Assembly: GCF_050947335.1 (NCBI RefSeq)
Contig: NW_027473494.1
Location: 124,001-188,000 of the forward strand
Length of the DNA: 64,000 nucleotides
DNA from: Megachile rotundata
Taxonomy: Eukaryota; Arthropoda; Insecta; Hymenoptera; Megachilidae
Direction: 5' to 3'
Shown: positions 44,447 through 58,587 of the stretch, in pieces
Numbering within the stretch: the first letter of the stretch is position 1
Layout: every line of letters starts with the position of its first letter
Position numbers and translations under genes: made by a program
Notes under the pieces: generated by a model
Seen by the model: only the letters and a program-made list of their open reading frames with translations
What the model was told of the DNA's origin: nothing
Databases searched by the model: none

Positions 44447-46104
44447 GAGCGATAGAACGACAATTACTATATTTATTACACTCACTATTATCAATCTAAC
44501 TCATATTATTGACCATATTATGCAGATATGATCGATAGAACGACAATTACTATACTCATTACTCTTATTATTATCAATCTAACTCATGCTATTAGCCATA
44601 TTATGGTTATATGATCGATATAACGACAATTACTATACTTATTACTCTTATTATTAACAATCTAACTGATATTATTAACCATATTATGCAGATATGATCG
44701 ATAGAACGACAATTACTATATTTATTACTCTTATTATTATAAATCTAACTCATAGTATTAGCCATATTATGCTTATATGATCGATAGTACGACAATTACT
44801 ATACTCATTGCTCTTATTATTATCAATCTAACTCATATTATTAACCATATTATGCAATTATGATCGAAAGAACGACAATTACTATACTTATTACACTTAT
44901 TATTATCAATCTAACTCATATTATTAGCCATATTATGCTTATATGATCGATAGAACGACAATTACTATACTTATTACTCTTATTATTATCAATCTAACTC
45001 ATATTATTAACCATATTATGCTCATATGATCGATAGAACGACAATTACTATACCTATTACACTCACTATTATCAATCTAACTCATATTATTAACCATATT
45101 ATGCAGATATGATCGATAGCACGACATTTACTATATTTATTACGCTTATTATTATCAACCTAACTCATATTATTAGCCATATTATGCTTATATGATCGAT
45201 AGAACGACAATTACTATACTTATTACTCTTATTATTATAAATCTAACTCATATTATTAGCCATATTATGCTTATATTATCGATAGAACGACAATTACTAT
45301 ACTTATTACTCTTATTATTATCAATCTAACTCATATTATTAGCCATATTGTGCTTATATGAGCGATAGAACGACAATTACTATATTTATTACACTCACTA
45401 TTATCAATCTAACTCATATTATTGACCATATTATGCAGATATGATCGATAGAACGACAATTACTATACTCATTACTCTTATTATTATCAATCTAACTCAT
45501 GCTATTAGCCATATTATGGTTATATGATCGATATAACGACAATTACTATATTTATTACTCTTATTATTATAAATCTAACTCATAGTATTAGCCATATTAT
45601 GCTTATATGATCGATAGAACGACAATTACTGTACTCATTACTCTTATTATTATCAATCTAACTCATATTATTAGCCATATTATGCTTAAATGATCGATAG
45701 AACGACAATTACTATACTTATTACTCTTATTATTATCTACCTAACTCATATTATTAGCCATATTATGCGTATATTATCGATAGAACGACAATTACTATAC
45801 TTATTACTCTTATTATTATCAATCTAACTCATATTATTGACCATATTATGCAGATATGATCGATAGAACGACAATTACTATACTTATTACTCTTATTATT
45901 ATCAATTTAAGTCATATTATTAGCCATATTATGCTTATATGATCGATAGAACGACAATCACTATACTTATTACTCTTGTTATTATCAATCTAACTCATGT
46001 TATTAACCATATTATGCTAATATGATCGATAGAACGACAATTACTATACTTATTACTCTTATTGTTATCAATCTAACTCATATTATTAACCATATTATGC
46101 TAAT

Positions 46105-46999
46105 ATGATCGATAGAACGACAATTACTATACTTATTACACTCACTATTATCAATCTAATTCATATTATTAACCATATTATGCTTATATGATCGATAGAA
46201 CGACAATTATTGTACTTATTACTCTTATCATTATCGATCTAACTCATATTATTAGCCATATTATGCTTATATGATCGATAGACCGACAATTATTGTACTT
46301 ATTACTCTTATCATTATCGATCTAACTCATATTATTAACCATATTATGCTTATATTATCGATAGAACTACTATTACTATACTTATTACTGTTATTATTAT
46401 GAATCTAACTCATATTATTAGACATATTATGCTTATATGATCGATAGAACTACAATTACTATACTCATTACTCTTATCGTTATCAATCCAACTCATATTA
46501 TTACCCATATTATGCTCATATGATCGATAGAACGACAATTACTATACTTATTACACTCACTATTATCAATCTAACTCATATTATTAACCATATTATGCAG
46601 ATATGATCGATAGCTCGACATTTACTATATTTATTACGCTTATTATTATCAACCTAACTCATATTATTAGCCATATTATGCTTATATGATCGATAGAACG
46701 ACAATTACTATACCTATTACACTCACTATTATCAATCTAACTCATATTATTAACCATATTATGCAGATATGATCGATAGCACGACATTTACTATATTTAT
46801 TACGCTTATTATTATCAACCTAACTCATATTATTAGCCATATTATGCTTATATGATCGATAGAACGACAATCACTATACTCACTACTCTTATTACTATCA
46901 ATCTAACTCATATTATTAGCCATATTATGCTTATATGATCGATAGAACGACAATTACTATACTTATTACTCTTATTATTATCAATCTAACTCATATTAT
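46105..46999 (+). repeat. 22-mer-spaced segment, copy 1
   Basis: Matches 47931-48825 at an offset of 1826 bp (22 x 83). Shared rare variants are CTAATTCAT, GACCGACAATTATTG (46281 and 48107), GAACTACTATTAC (actactatt at 46366 and 48192), TATCGTTATCAATCC and GCTCGACATTT (46613 and 48439). Confidence 0.84.
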
Positions 47000-47019
47000 T
47001 AGCCATATTATGCTTATAT

Positions 47020-47932
47020 GATAGATAGAACGACAATTATTGTACTTATTACTCTTATCATTATCGATCTAACTCATATTATTAGCCATATTATGCTTAT
47101 ATTATCGATAGAACTACAATTACTATACTTATTACTGTTATTATTATGAATCTAACTCATATTATTAGACATATTATGCTTATATGATCGATAGAACTAC
47201 AATTACTATACTCATTACTCTTATCATTATCAATCCAACTCATATTATTACCCATATTATGCTCATATGATCGATAGAACGACAATTACTATACTTATTA
47301 CACTCACTATTATCAATCTAACTCATATTATTAACCATATTATGCAGATATGATCGATAGCACGACACTTACTATATTTATTACGCTTATTATTATCAAC
47401 CTAACTAATATTATTAGCCATATTATGCTTATATGATCGATAGAACGACAATTACTATACTCACTGCTCTTATTATTATCAATCTAACTCATATTATTGA
47501 CCATATTATGCAGATATGATCGATAGAACGACAATTACTATACTTATTACTCTTATTATTATCAATCTAAGTCATATTATTACCCATATTATGCTCATAT
47601 GATCGATAGAACGACAATTACTATACCTATTACACTCACTATTATCAATCTAACTCATATTATTAACCATATTATGCAGATATGATCGATAGCACGACAT
47701 TTACTATATTTATTACGCTTATTATTATCAACCTAACTCATATTATTAGCCATATTATGCTTATATGATCGATAGAACGACAATTACTATACTTATTACT
47801 CTTATTATTATAAATCTAACTCATATTATTAGCCATATTATGCTTATATTATCGATAGAACGACAATTACTATACTTATTACTCTTATTATTATCAATCT
47901 AACTCATATTATTAGCCATATTGTGCTTATAT
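47020..47932 (+). repeat. Partner of 43534-44446, ending at a mosaic junction
   Basis: Second copy of the 11-monomer segment. Its right end abuts, within a single monomer, the start of another duplicated segment (47931-48825). The monomer there begins with TTGTGCTTATATGA of one family and continues TCGATAG with the following series of the other. Confidence 0.82.
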
Positions 47933-48825
47933 GATCGATAGAACGACAATTACTATACTTATTACACTCACTATTATCAATCTAATTCATATTATTAACC
48001 ATATTATGCTTATATGATCGATAGAACGACAATTATTGTACTTATTACTCTTATCATTATCGATCTAACTCATATTATTAGCCATATTATGCTTATATGA
48101 TCGATAGACCGACAATTATTGTACTTATTACTCTTATCATTATCGATCTAACTCATATTATTAACCATATTATGCTTATATTATCGATAGAACTACTATT
48201 ACTATACTTATTACTGTTATTATTATGAATCTAACTCATATTATTAGACATATTATGCTTATATGATCGATAGAACTACAATTACTATACTCATTACTCT
48301 TATCGTTATCAATCCAACTCATATTATTACCCATATTATGCTCATATGATCGATAGAACGACAATTACTATACTTATTACACTCACTATTATCAATCTAA
48401 CTCATATTATTAACCATATTATGCAGATATGATCGATAGCTCGACATTTACTATATTTATTACGCTTATTATTATCAACCTAACTCATATTATTAGCCAT
48501 ATTATGCTTATATGATCGATAGAACGACAATTACTATACCTATTACACTCACTATTATCAATCTAACTCATATTATTAACCATATTATGCAGATATGATC
48601 GATAGCACGACATTTACTATATTTATTACGCTTATTATTATCAACCTAACTCATATTATTAGCCATATTATGCTTATATGATCGATAGAACGACAATCAC
48701 TATACTCACTACTCTTATTACTATCAATCTAACTCATATTATTAGCCATATTATGCTTATATGATCGATAGAACGACAATTACTATACTTATTACTCTTA
48801 TTATTATCAATCTAACTCATATTAT
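47931..48825 (+). repeat. 22-mer-spaced segment, copy 2
   Basis: Copy of 46105-46999. A third, less similar relative starts near 49757, again 1826 bp on (ACTACTATT at 50018) but without the GACCGAC and GCTCGAC variants. A fourth has ACTACTATT at 51429, 17 x 83 bp after the third. Confidence 0.83.
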
Positions 48826-49756
48826 TAACCATATTATGCTAATATGATCGATAGAACGACAATTACTATACTTATTACACTCATTATTATCAATCTAACT
48901 CATATTATTAACCATATTATGCAGATATGATCGATAGCACGACATTTACTATACTTATTACTCGTATTATTATCAACCTAACTCATATTATTAGCCATAT
49001 TATGCTTATATGATCGATAGAAAGACAATCACTATACTTATTACTCTTATTATTATCTACCTAACTCATATTATTAGCCATATTATGCTTATATTATCGA
49101 TAGAACGACAATTACTATACTTATTACTCTTATTCTTATAAATCTAACTCATATTATTAGCCATATTATACTTATATGATCGATAGAACGACAATTACTG
49201 TACTCATTACTCTTATTATTATCAATCTAACTCATATTATTAGCCATATTATGCTTAAATGATCGATAGAACGACAATTACTATACTTATTACTCTTATT
49301 ATTATCTACCTAACTCATATTATTAGCCATATTATGCTTATATTATCGATAGAACGACAATTACTATACTTATTACGCTTATTATTATCAATCTAACTCA
49401 TATTATTAGCCATATTATGCTTATATGATCGATAGAACGAGAATTACTATACTCACTACTCTTAGTATTATCAATCTAACTCATATTATTAGCCATATTA
49501 TGCGTATATTATCGATAGAACGACAATTACTATACTTATTACTCTTATTATTATCAATCTAACTCATATTATTGACCATATTATGCAGATATGATCGATA
49601 GAACGACAATTACTATACTTATTACTCTTATTATTATCAATCTAAGTCATATTATTAGCCATATTATGCTTATATGATCGATAGAACGACAATCACTATA
49701 CTTATTACTCTTATTATTATCAATCTAACTCATATTATTAACCATATTATGCTAAT

Positions 49757-50343
49757 ATGATCGATAGAACGACAATTACTATACTTATTACACTCACTAT
49801 TATCAATCTAATTCATATTATTAACCATATTATGCTTATATGATCGATAGAACGACAATTATTGTACTTATTACTCTTATCATTATCGATCTAACTCATA
49901 TTATTAGCCATATTATGCTTATATGATCGATAGAACGACAATTATTGTACTTATTACTCTTATCATTATCGATCTAACTCATATTATTAACCATATTATG
50001 CTTATATTATCGATAGAACTACTATTACTATACTTATTACTGTTATTATTATGAATCTAACTCATATTATTAGACATATTATGCTTATATGATCGATAGA
50101 ACGACAATTACTATACTCATTACTCTTATCATTATCAATCCAACTCATATTATTACCCATATTATGCTCATATGATCGATAGAACGACAATTACTATACT
50201 TATTACACTCACTATTATCAATCTAACTCATATTATTAACCATATTATGCAGATATGATCGATAGCACGACATTTACTATATTTATTACGCTTATTATTA
50301 TCAACCTAACTCATATTTTTAGCCATATTATGCTTATATGATC
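49757..50343 (+). repeat. Third relative of the CTAATTCAT/ACTACTATT segment
   Basis: Seven-monomer series in the same order as 47931 onwards, with CTAATTCAT at 49808 and ACTACTATT at 50018. It carries the common GAACGAC and GCACGAC forms where copies 1 and 2 have GACCGAC and GCTCGAC. This suggests those two variants arose just before the 46105/47931 duplication. Confidence 0.77.
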
Positions 50344-51707
50344 GATAGAACGACAATTACTATACTTATTACTCTTATTGTTATCAATCTAACTCATATT
50401 ATTAGCCATATTATGCTTAAATGATCGATAGAACGACAATTACTATACTTATTACTCTTATTATTATCAATCTAACTCATAATATTAGCCATATTATGCT
50501 TATATGATCGATAGAACGACAATTACTATACTCACTGCTCTTATTATTATCAATCTAACTCATATTATTAGCCATATTATGCTTATATGATCGATAGAAC
50601 GACAATTACTATACTTATTACTCTTATTATTATCAATCTAACTCATATTATTAACCATATTATGCTAATATGATCGATAGAACGACAATTACTATACTAA
50701 TTACACTCACTATTATCAATCTAACTCATATTATTAACCATATTATGCAGATATGATCGATAGCACGACATTTACTATACTTATTACTCGTATTATTATC
50801 AAGCTAACTCATATTATTAGCCATATTATGCGTATATTATCGATAGAACGACAATTACTATACTTATTACTCTTATTATTATCAATCTAACTCATATTAT
50901 TGACCATATTATGCAGATATGATCGATAGAACGACAATTACTATACTTATTACTCTTATTATTATCAATCTAAGTCATATTATTAGCCATATTATGCTTA
51001 TATGATCGATAGAACGACAATCACTATACTTATTACTCTTATTATTATCAATCTAACGCATGTTATTAACCATATTATGCTAATATGATCGATAGAACGA
51101 CAATTACTATACTTATTACTCTTATTGTTATCAATCTAACTCATATTATTAACCATATTATGCTAATATGATCGATAGAACGACAATTACTATACTTATT
51201 ACACTCACTATTATCAATCTAATTCATATTATTAACCATATTATGCTTATATGACCGATAGAACGACAATTATTGTACTTATTACTCTTATCATTATCGA
51301 TCTAACTCATATTATTAGCCATATTATGCTTATATGATCGATAGAACGACAATTATTGTACTTATTACTCTTATCATTATCGATCTAACTCATATTATTA
51401 ACCATATTATGCTTATATTATCGATAGAACTACTATTACTATACTTATTACTGTTATTATTATGAATCTAACTCATATTATTAGACATATTATGCTTATA
51501 TGATCGATAGAACTACAATTACTATACTCATTACTCTTATCATTATCAATCCAACTCATATTATTACCCATATTATGCTCATATGATCGATAGAACGACA
51601 ATTACTATACTTATTACACTCACTATTATCAATCTAACTCATATTATTAACCATATTATGCAGATATGATCGATAGCACGACATTTACTATATTTATTAC
51701 GCTTATT

Positions 51708-52925
51708 ATTATCAACCTAACTCGTATTATTAGCCATATTATGCTTATATGATCGATAGAACGACAATTACTATACTTATTACTCTTAATGTTATCAATC
51801 TAACTCATATTATTAGCCATATTATGCTTAAATGATCGATAGAACGACAATTACTATACTTATTACTCTTATTATTATCAATCTAACTCATATTATTAGC
51901 CATATTATGCTTATATGATCGATAGAACGACAATTACTATACTCACTACTCTTATTATTATCAATCTAACTCATATTAATAGCCATATTATGCTTATATG
52001 ATCGATAGAACGACAATTTCTATACTTATTACTCTTATTATTATCAATCTAACTCATATTATTAACCATATTATGCTAATATGATCGATAGAACGACAAT
52101 TACTATACTTATTACACTCACTATTATCAATCTAACTCATATTATTAACCATATTATGCAGATATGATCGATAGCACGACATTTACTATACTTATTATTC
52201 GTATTATTATCAACCTAACTCATATTATTAGCCATATTATGCTTATATGATCGATAGAAAGACAATCACTATACTTATTACTCTTATTATTATCTACCTA
52301 ACTCATATTATTAGCCATATTATGCTTATATGATCGATAGAACGAGAATTACTATACTCACTACTCTTAGTATTATCAATCTAACTCATATTATTAGCCA
52401 TATTATGCGTATATTATCGATAGAACGACAATTACTATACTTATTACTCTTATTATTATGAATCTAACTCATATTATTAGACATATTATGCTTATATGAT
52501 CGATAGAACTACAATTACTATACTCATTACTCTTATCATTATCAATCCAACTCATATTATTACCCATGTTATGCTCATATGATCGTTAGAACGACAATTA
52601 CTATACTTATTACACTCACTATTATCAATCTAACTCATATTATTAACCATATTATGCAGATATGATCGATAGCACGACATTTACTATATTTATTACGCTT
52701 ATTATTATCAACCTAACTAATATTATTAGCCATATTATGCTTATATGATCGATAGAACGATAATTACTATACTCACTGCTCTTATTATTATCAATCTAAC
52801 TCATATTATTAGCCATATTATGCTTATATGATCGATAGAACGACAATTACTATACTTATTACGCTTATTATTATCAATCTAACTCATATTATTAGCCATA
52901 TTATGCTTATATGATCGATAGAACG
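51708..52925 (+). repeat. Right member of a long-distance duplicated segment
   Basis: Partner of 17770-18987. The two members bracket the amplified central part of the right array (about 19-51.7 kb). They can be read as formerly neighbouring or identical sequence pushed apart by later amplification, or as a conversion tract. The sequence alone does not separate these. Confidence 0.83.
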
Positions 52926-54530
52926 AGAAATACTATACTCACTACTCTTAGTATTATCAATCTAACTCATATTATTAGCCATATTATGCGTATATTATCG
53001 ATAGAACGACAACTACTATACTTATTACTCTTATTATTATCAATCTAACTCATATTATTGACCATATTATGCAGATATGATCGATAGAACGACAATTACT
53101 ATACTTATTACTCTTATTATTATCAATCTAACTCATATTATTAGCCATATTATGCTTATATGATCGATAGAACGACAATTATTGTACTTATTACTCTTAT
53201 CATTATCGATCTAACTCATATTATTAGCCATATTATCCTTATATGATCGATAGAACGACAATCACTATACTTATTACTCTTATTATTATCAATCTAACTC
53301 ATGTTATTAACCATATTATGCTAATATGATCGATAGAACGACAATTATTGTACTTATTACTCTTATCATTATCGATCTAACTCATATTATTAGCCATATT
53401 ATGCTTATATGATCGATAGAACGACAATTATTGTACTTATTACTCTTATCATTATCGATCTAACTCATATTATTAGCCATATTATGCTTATATTATCGAT
53501 AGAACTACAATTACTATACTTATTACTGTTATTATTATGAATCTAACTCATATTATTAGATATATTATGCTTATATGATCGATAGAACTACAATTACTAT
53601 ACTCATTACTCTTATCATTATCAATCCAACTCATATTATTACCCATATTATGCTCATATGATCGATAGAACGACAATTACTATACTTATTACACTCACTA
53701 TTATCAATCTAACTCATATTATTAACCATATTATGCAGATATGATCGATAGCACGACATTTACTATATTTATTACGCTTATTACTATCAACCGAACTCAT
53801 ATTATTAGCCATATTATGCTTATATGATCGATAGAACGACAACTACTATACTTATTACTCTTATTGTTATCAATCTAACTCATATTATTAGCCATATTAT
53901 GCTTAAATGATCGATAGAACGACAATTACTATACTTATTACTCTTATTATTATCAATCTAACTCATATTATTAGCCATATTATGCTTATATGATCGAGAG
54001 AACGACAATTACTATATTTATTACACTCACTATTATCAATCTAACTCATATTATTGACCATATTATGCAGATATGATCGATAGAACGACAATTACTATAC
54101 TCATTACTCTTATTATTATCAATCTAACTCATGCTATTAGCCATATTATGGTTATATGATCGGTATAACGACAATTACTATACTTATTACTCTTATTATT
54201 ATCAATCTAACTGATATTATTAACCATATTATGCAGATATGATCGATAGAACGACAATTACTATATTTATTACTCTTATTATTATAAATCTAACTCATAG
54301 TATTAGCCATATTATGCTTATATGATCGATAGTACGACAATTACTATACTCATTGCTCTTATTATTATCAATCTAACTCATATTATTAACCATATTATGC
54401 AATTATGATCGATAGAACGACAATTACTTTACTTATTACACTTATTATTATCAATCTAACTCATATTATTAGCCATATTATGCTTATATGATCGATAGAA
54501 CGACAATTACTATACTTTTTACTCTTATTA

Positions 54531-55268
54531 TTATCAATCTAACTCATATTATTAGCCATATTGTGCTTATATGAGCGATAGAACGACAATTACTATATTT
54601 ATTACACTCACTATTATCAATCTAACTCATATTATTATCCATATTATGCAATTATGATCGATAGAACGACAATTACTATACTTATTACTCTTATTATTAT
54701 CAATCTAACTCAAATTATTAGCCATATTATGCTTATATGATCGATAGAACGACAATCACTATACTTATTACTCTTACTATTATCAATCTAACTCATGTTA
54801 TTAACCATATTATGCTAATATGATCGATAAAACGACAATTACTATACTTATTACACTCACTATTATCAATCTAACTCATATCATTAACCATATTATGCAG
54901 ATATGATCGATAGCACGACATTTACTATACTTATTACTCTTATTATTATCAACCTAACTCATATTATTAGCCATATTATGCTTATATGATCGAGAGAACG
55001 ACAATCACTATACTTATTACTCTTATTATTATCAACCTGACTCATATTATTAGCCATATTATGCTTATATTATCGATAGAACGACAATTACTATACTTAT
55101 TACTGTTATTATTATCAATCTAACTCATATTATTAGCCATATTATGCTTATATGATCGATAGAACGACAATTACTATACTTATTACTCTCATTATTATCA
55201 ATCTAACTCGTATTAATAACCATATTATGCTAATATGATCGATAGAACGACCATTACTATACTTATTA
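54531..55268 (+). repeat. 20-mer-spaced segment, copy 1
   Basis: Matches 56191-56928 at an offset of 1660 bp (20 x 83). Shared markers are ATTATTATCCATATT (54631 and 56291), the core variant GATAAAACGAC (54826 and 56486), GATCGAGAGAACG, CAACCTGACTC and ACTCGTATTAA. A partial middle copy has GATAAAACGAC at 55656, halfway (10 x 83) between them, but lacks the flanking markers. Confidence 0.8.
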
Positions 55269-56190
55269 CACTCACTATCATCAATCTAACTCATATTATT
55301 AACCATATTATGCTTATATGATCGATATAACGACAATTACTATACCTATTACTCTTATTATTATCAATCTAACTCATATTATTAACCATATTATGCAGAT
55401 ATGATCGATAGAACGACAATTACTATACTTATTACTCTTATTATTATCAATCTAACTCATATTATTGACCATATTATGCAGATATGATCGATAGAACGAC
55501 AATTACTATACTTATTACTCTTATTATTATCAATCTAACTCATATTATTAGCCATATTATGCTTATATGATCGATAGAACGACAATCACTATACTTATTA
55601 CTCTTACTATTATCAATCTAACTCATGTTATTAACCATATTATGCTAATATGATCGATAAAACGACAATTACTATACTTATTACACTCACTATTATCAAT
55701 CTAACTCATATTATTAACCATATTATGCAGATATGATCGATAGCACGACATTTACTATACTTATTACTCTTATTATTATCAACCTAACTCATATTATTAG
55801 CCATATTATGCTTATATGATCGAGAGAACGACAATTACTATACTTATTACTGTTATTATTATCAATCTAACTCATATTATTAACCATATTATGCAGATAT
55901 GATCGATAGAACGACAATTACTATACTCATTACTCTTATTATTATCAATCTAACTCATGCTATTAGCCATATTATGCTTATATGATCGATATAACGAGAA
56001 TTACTATACCTATTACTCTTATTATTATCAATCTAACTGATATTATTAACCATATTATGCAGATATGATCGATAGAACGACAATTACTATACTCATTACT
56101 CTTATTATTATCAATCTAACTCATGCTATTAGCCATATTATGGTTATATGATCGATAGAACGACAATCACTATACTTATTACTCTTATTA

Positions 56191-56928
56191 TTATCAATCT
56201 AACTCATATTATTAGCCATATTGTGCTTATATGAGCGATAGAACGACAATTACTATATTTATTACACTCACTATTATCAATCTAACTCATATTATTATCC
56301 ATATTATGCAATTATGATCGATAGAACGACAATTACTATACTCATTACTCCTATTATTATCAATCTAACTCATATTATTAGCCATATTATGCTTATATGA
56401 TCGATAGAACGACAATCACTATACTTATTACTCTTACTATTATCAATCTAACTCATGTTATTAACCATATTATGCTAATATGATCGATAAAACGACAATT
56501 ACTATACTTATTACACTCACTATTATCAATCTAACACATATTATTAACCATATTATGCAGATATGATCGATAGCACGACATTTACTATACTTATAACTCT
56601 TATTATTATCAACCTAACTCATATTATTAGCCATATTATGCTTATATGATCGAGAGAACGACAATCACTATACTTATTACTCTTATTATTATCAACCTGA
56701 CTCATATTATTAGCCATATTATGCTTATATTATCGATAGAACGACAATTACTATACTTATTACTGTTATTATTATCAATCTAACTCATATTATTAGCCAT
56801 ATTATGCTTATATGATCGATAGAACGACAATTACTATACTTATTACTCTCATTATTATCAATCTAACTCGTATTAACAACCATATTATGCTAATATGATC
56901 GATAGAACGACAATTACTATACTTATTA
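56191..56928 (+). repeat. 20-mer-spaced segment, copy 2
   Basis: Second copy of 54531-55268 with small private changes such as CTAACACAT near 56531, CTTATAACTC near 56591 and CTCCTATT near 56347. CTAACACAT is then found in all later copies of this monomer (58525, 59272, 62675 and 63422), so the 58-64 kb region derives from this version and not from copy 1. Confidence 0.79.
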
Positions 56929-58188
56929 CTCTTATTGTTATCAATCTAACTCATATTATTAACCATATTATGCTTATGTGATCGATAGAACGAGAATTAC
57001 TATACTCACTACTCTTAGTATTATCAATCTAACTCACATTATTAGCCATATTATGCGTATATTATCGATAGAACGACAATTACTATACTTATTACTCTTA
57101 TTATTATCAATCTAACTCATATTATTGACCATATTATGCAGATATGATCGATAGAACGACAATTACTATACTTATTACACTTATTATTATCTACTTAACT
57201 CATATTATTAGCCATATTATGCTTATATTATCGATAGAACGACAATTACTATACTTATTTCTCTTATTATTATCAATCTAACTCATATTATTAGCCATAT
57301 TATGCTTAAATGATCGATAGAGCGACAATTACTATACTTATTACTCTCATTATTATCTACCTAACTCATATTATTAGCCATATTATGCTTATATTATCGA
57401 TAGAACGACAATTACTATACTTATTACGCTTATTATTATCAATCTAACTCATATTATTAGCCATATTATGCTTATATGATCGATAGAACGAGAATTACTA
57501 TACTCACTACTCTTAGTATTATCAATCTAACTCATATTATTAGCCATATTATGCGTATATTATCGATAGAACGACAATTACTTTACGTATTACTCTTATT
57601 ATTATCAATCTAACTCATATTATTGACCATATTATGCAGATATGATCGATAGAACGACAATTACTATACTTATTACTCTTATTATTATCAATCTGAGTCA
57701 TATTATTAGCCATATTATGCTTATATGATCGATAGAACGACAATCACTATACTTATTACTCTTATTATTATCAATCTAACTCATGTTATTAACCATATTA
57801 TGCTAATATGATCGATAGAACGACAATTACTATACTTATTACTCTTATTGTTATCAATCTAACTCATATTATTAACCATATTATGCTAATATGATCGATA
57901 GAACGACAATTACTATACTTATTACACTCACTATTATCAATCTAACTCATATTATTAACCATATTATGCTTATATGATCGATAGAACGACAATTATTGTA
58001 CTTATTACTCTTATCATTATCGATCTAACTCATATTATTAGCCATATTATGCTTATATGTTCGATAGAACGACAATTACTATACTTATTACTCTTATTGT
58101 TAACAATCTAACTCATATTCTTAGCCATATTATGCTTATATGATCGATAGAACGACAATTACTATACTCACTACTCTTATTATTATCA

Positions 58189-58198
58189 ATCAACTCAT
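58189..58198 (+). other. 1-bp deletion in monomer
   Basis: The sequence reads ATCAACTCAT where every other copy seen has ATCTAACTCAT. Cores at 58142 and 58224 are 82 bp apart. The equivalent monomer in the next 4150-bp unit is intact, so this is private to this copy, or a consensus error. Confidence 0.9.
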
Positions 58199-58262
58199 AT
58201 TATTAGCCATATTATGCTTATATGATCGATAGAACGACAATTACTATACTTATTACTCTTAT

Positions 58263-58587
58263 TATTATCAATCTAACTCATATTATTAACCATATTATGC
58301 AGATATGATCGATAGCACGACATTTACTATACTTATTACTCTTATTATTATCAATCTAAGTCATATTATTAGCCATATTATGCTTATATGATCGATAGAA
58401 CGACAATCACTATACTTATTACTCTTACTATTATCAATCTAACTCATGTTATTAACCATATTATGCTAATATGATCGATAAAACGACAATTACTATACTT
58501 ATTACACTCACTATTATCAATCTAACACATATTATTAACCATATTATGCAGATATGATCGATAGCACGACATTTACTATACTTATTA
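58263..58587 (+). repeat. 4-monomer series repeated 747 bp on
   Basis: Matches 59010-59334 at an offset of 747 bp (9 x 83). The series is a CAGATAT/GCACGACATTT monomer, an AAGTCAT monomer, an AATCACTATAC monomer with TTACTATTATC, and the GATAAAACGAC monomer. The second copy has TATTGACC where the first has TATTAACC. Both are repeated again in the next 4150-bp unit (62413-62737 and 63160-63484). Confidence 0.78.
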
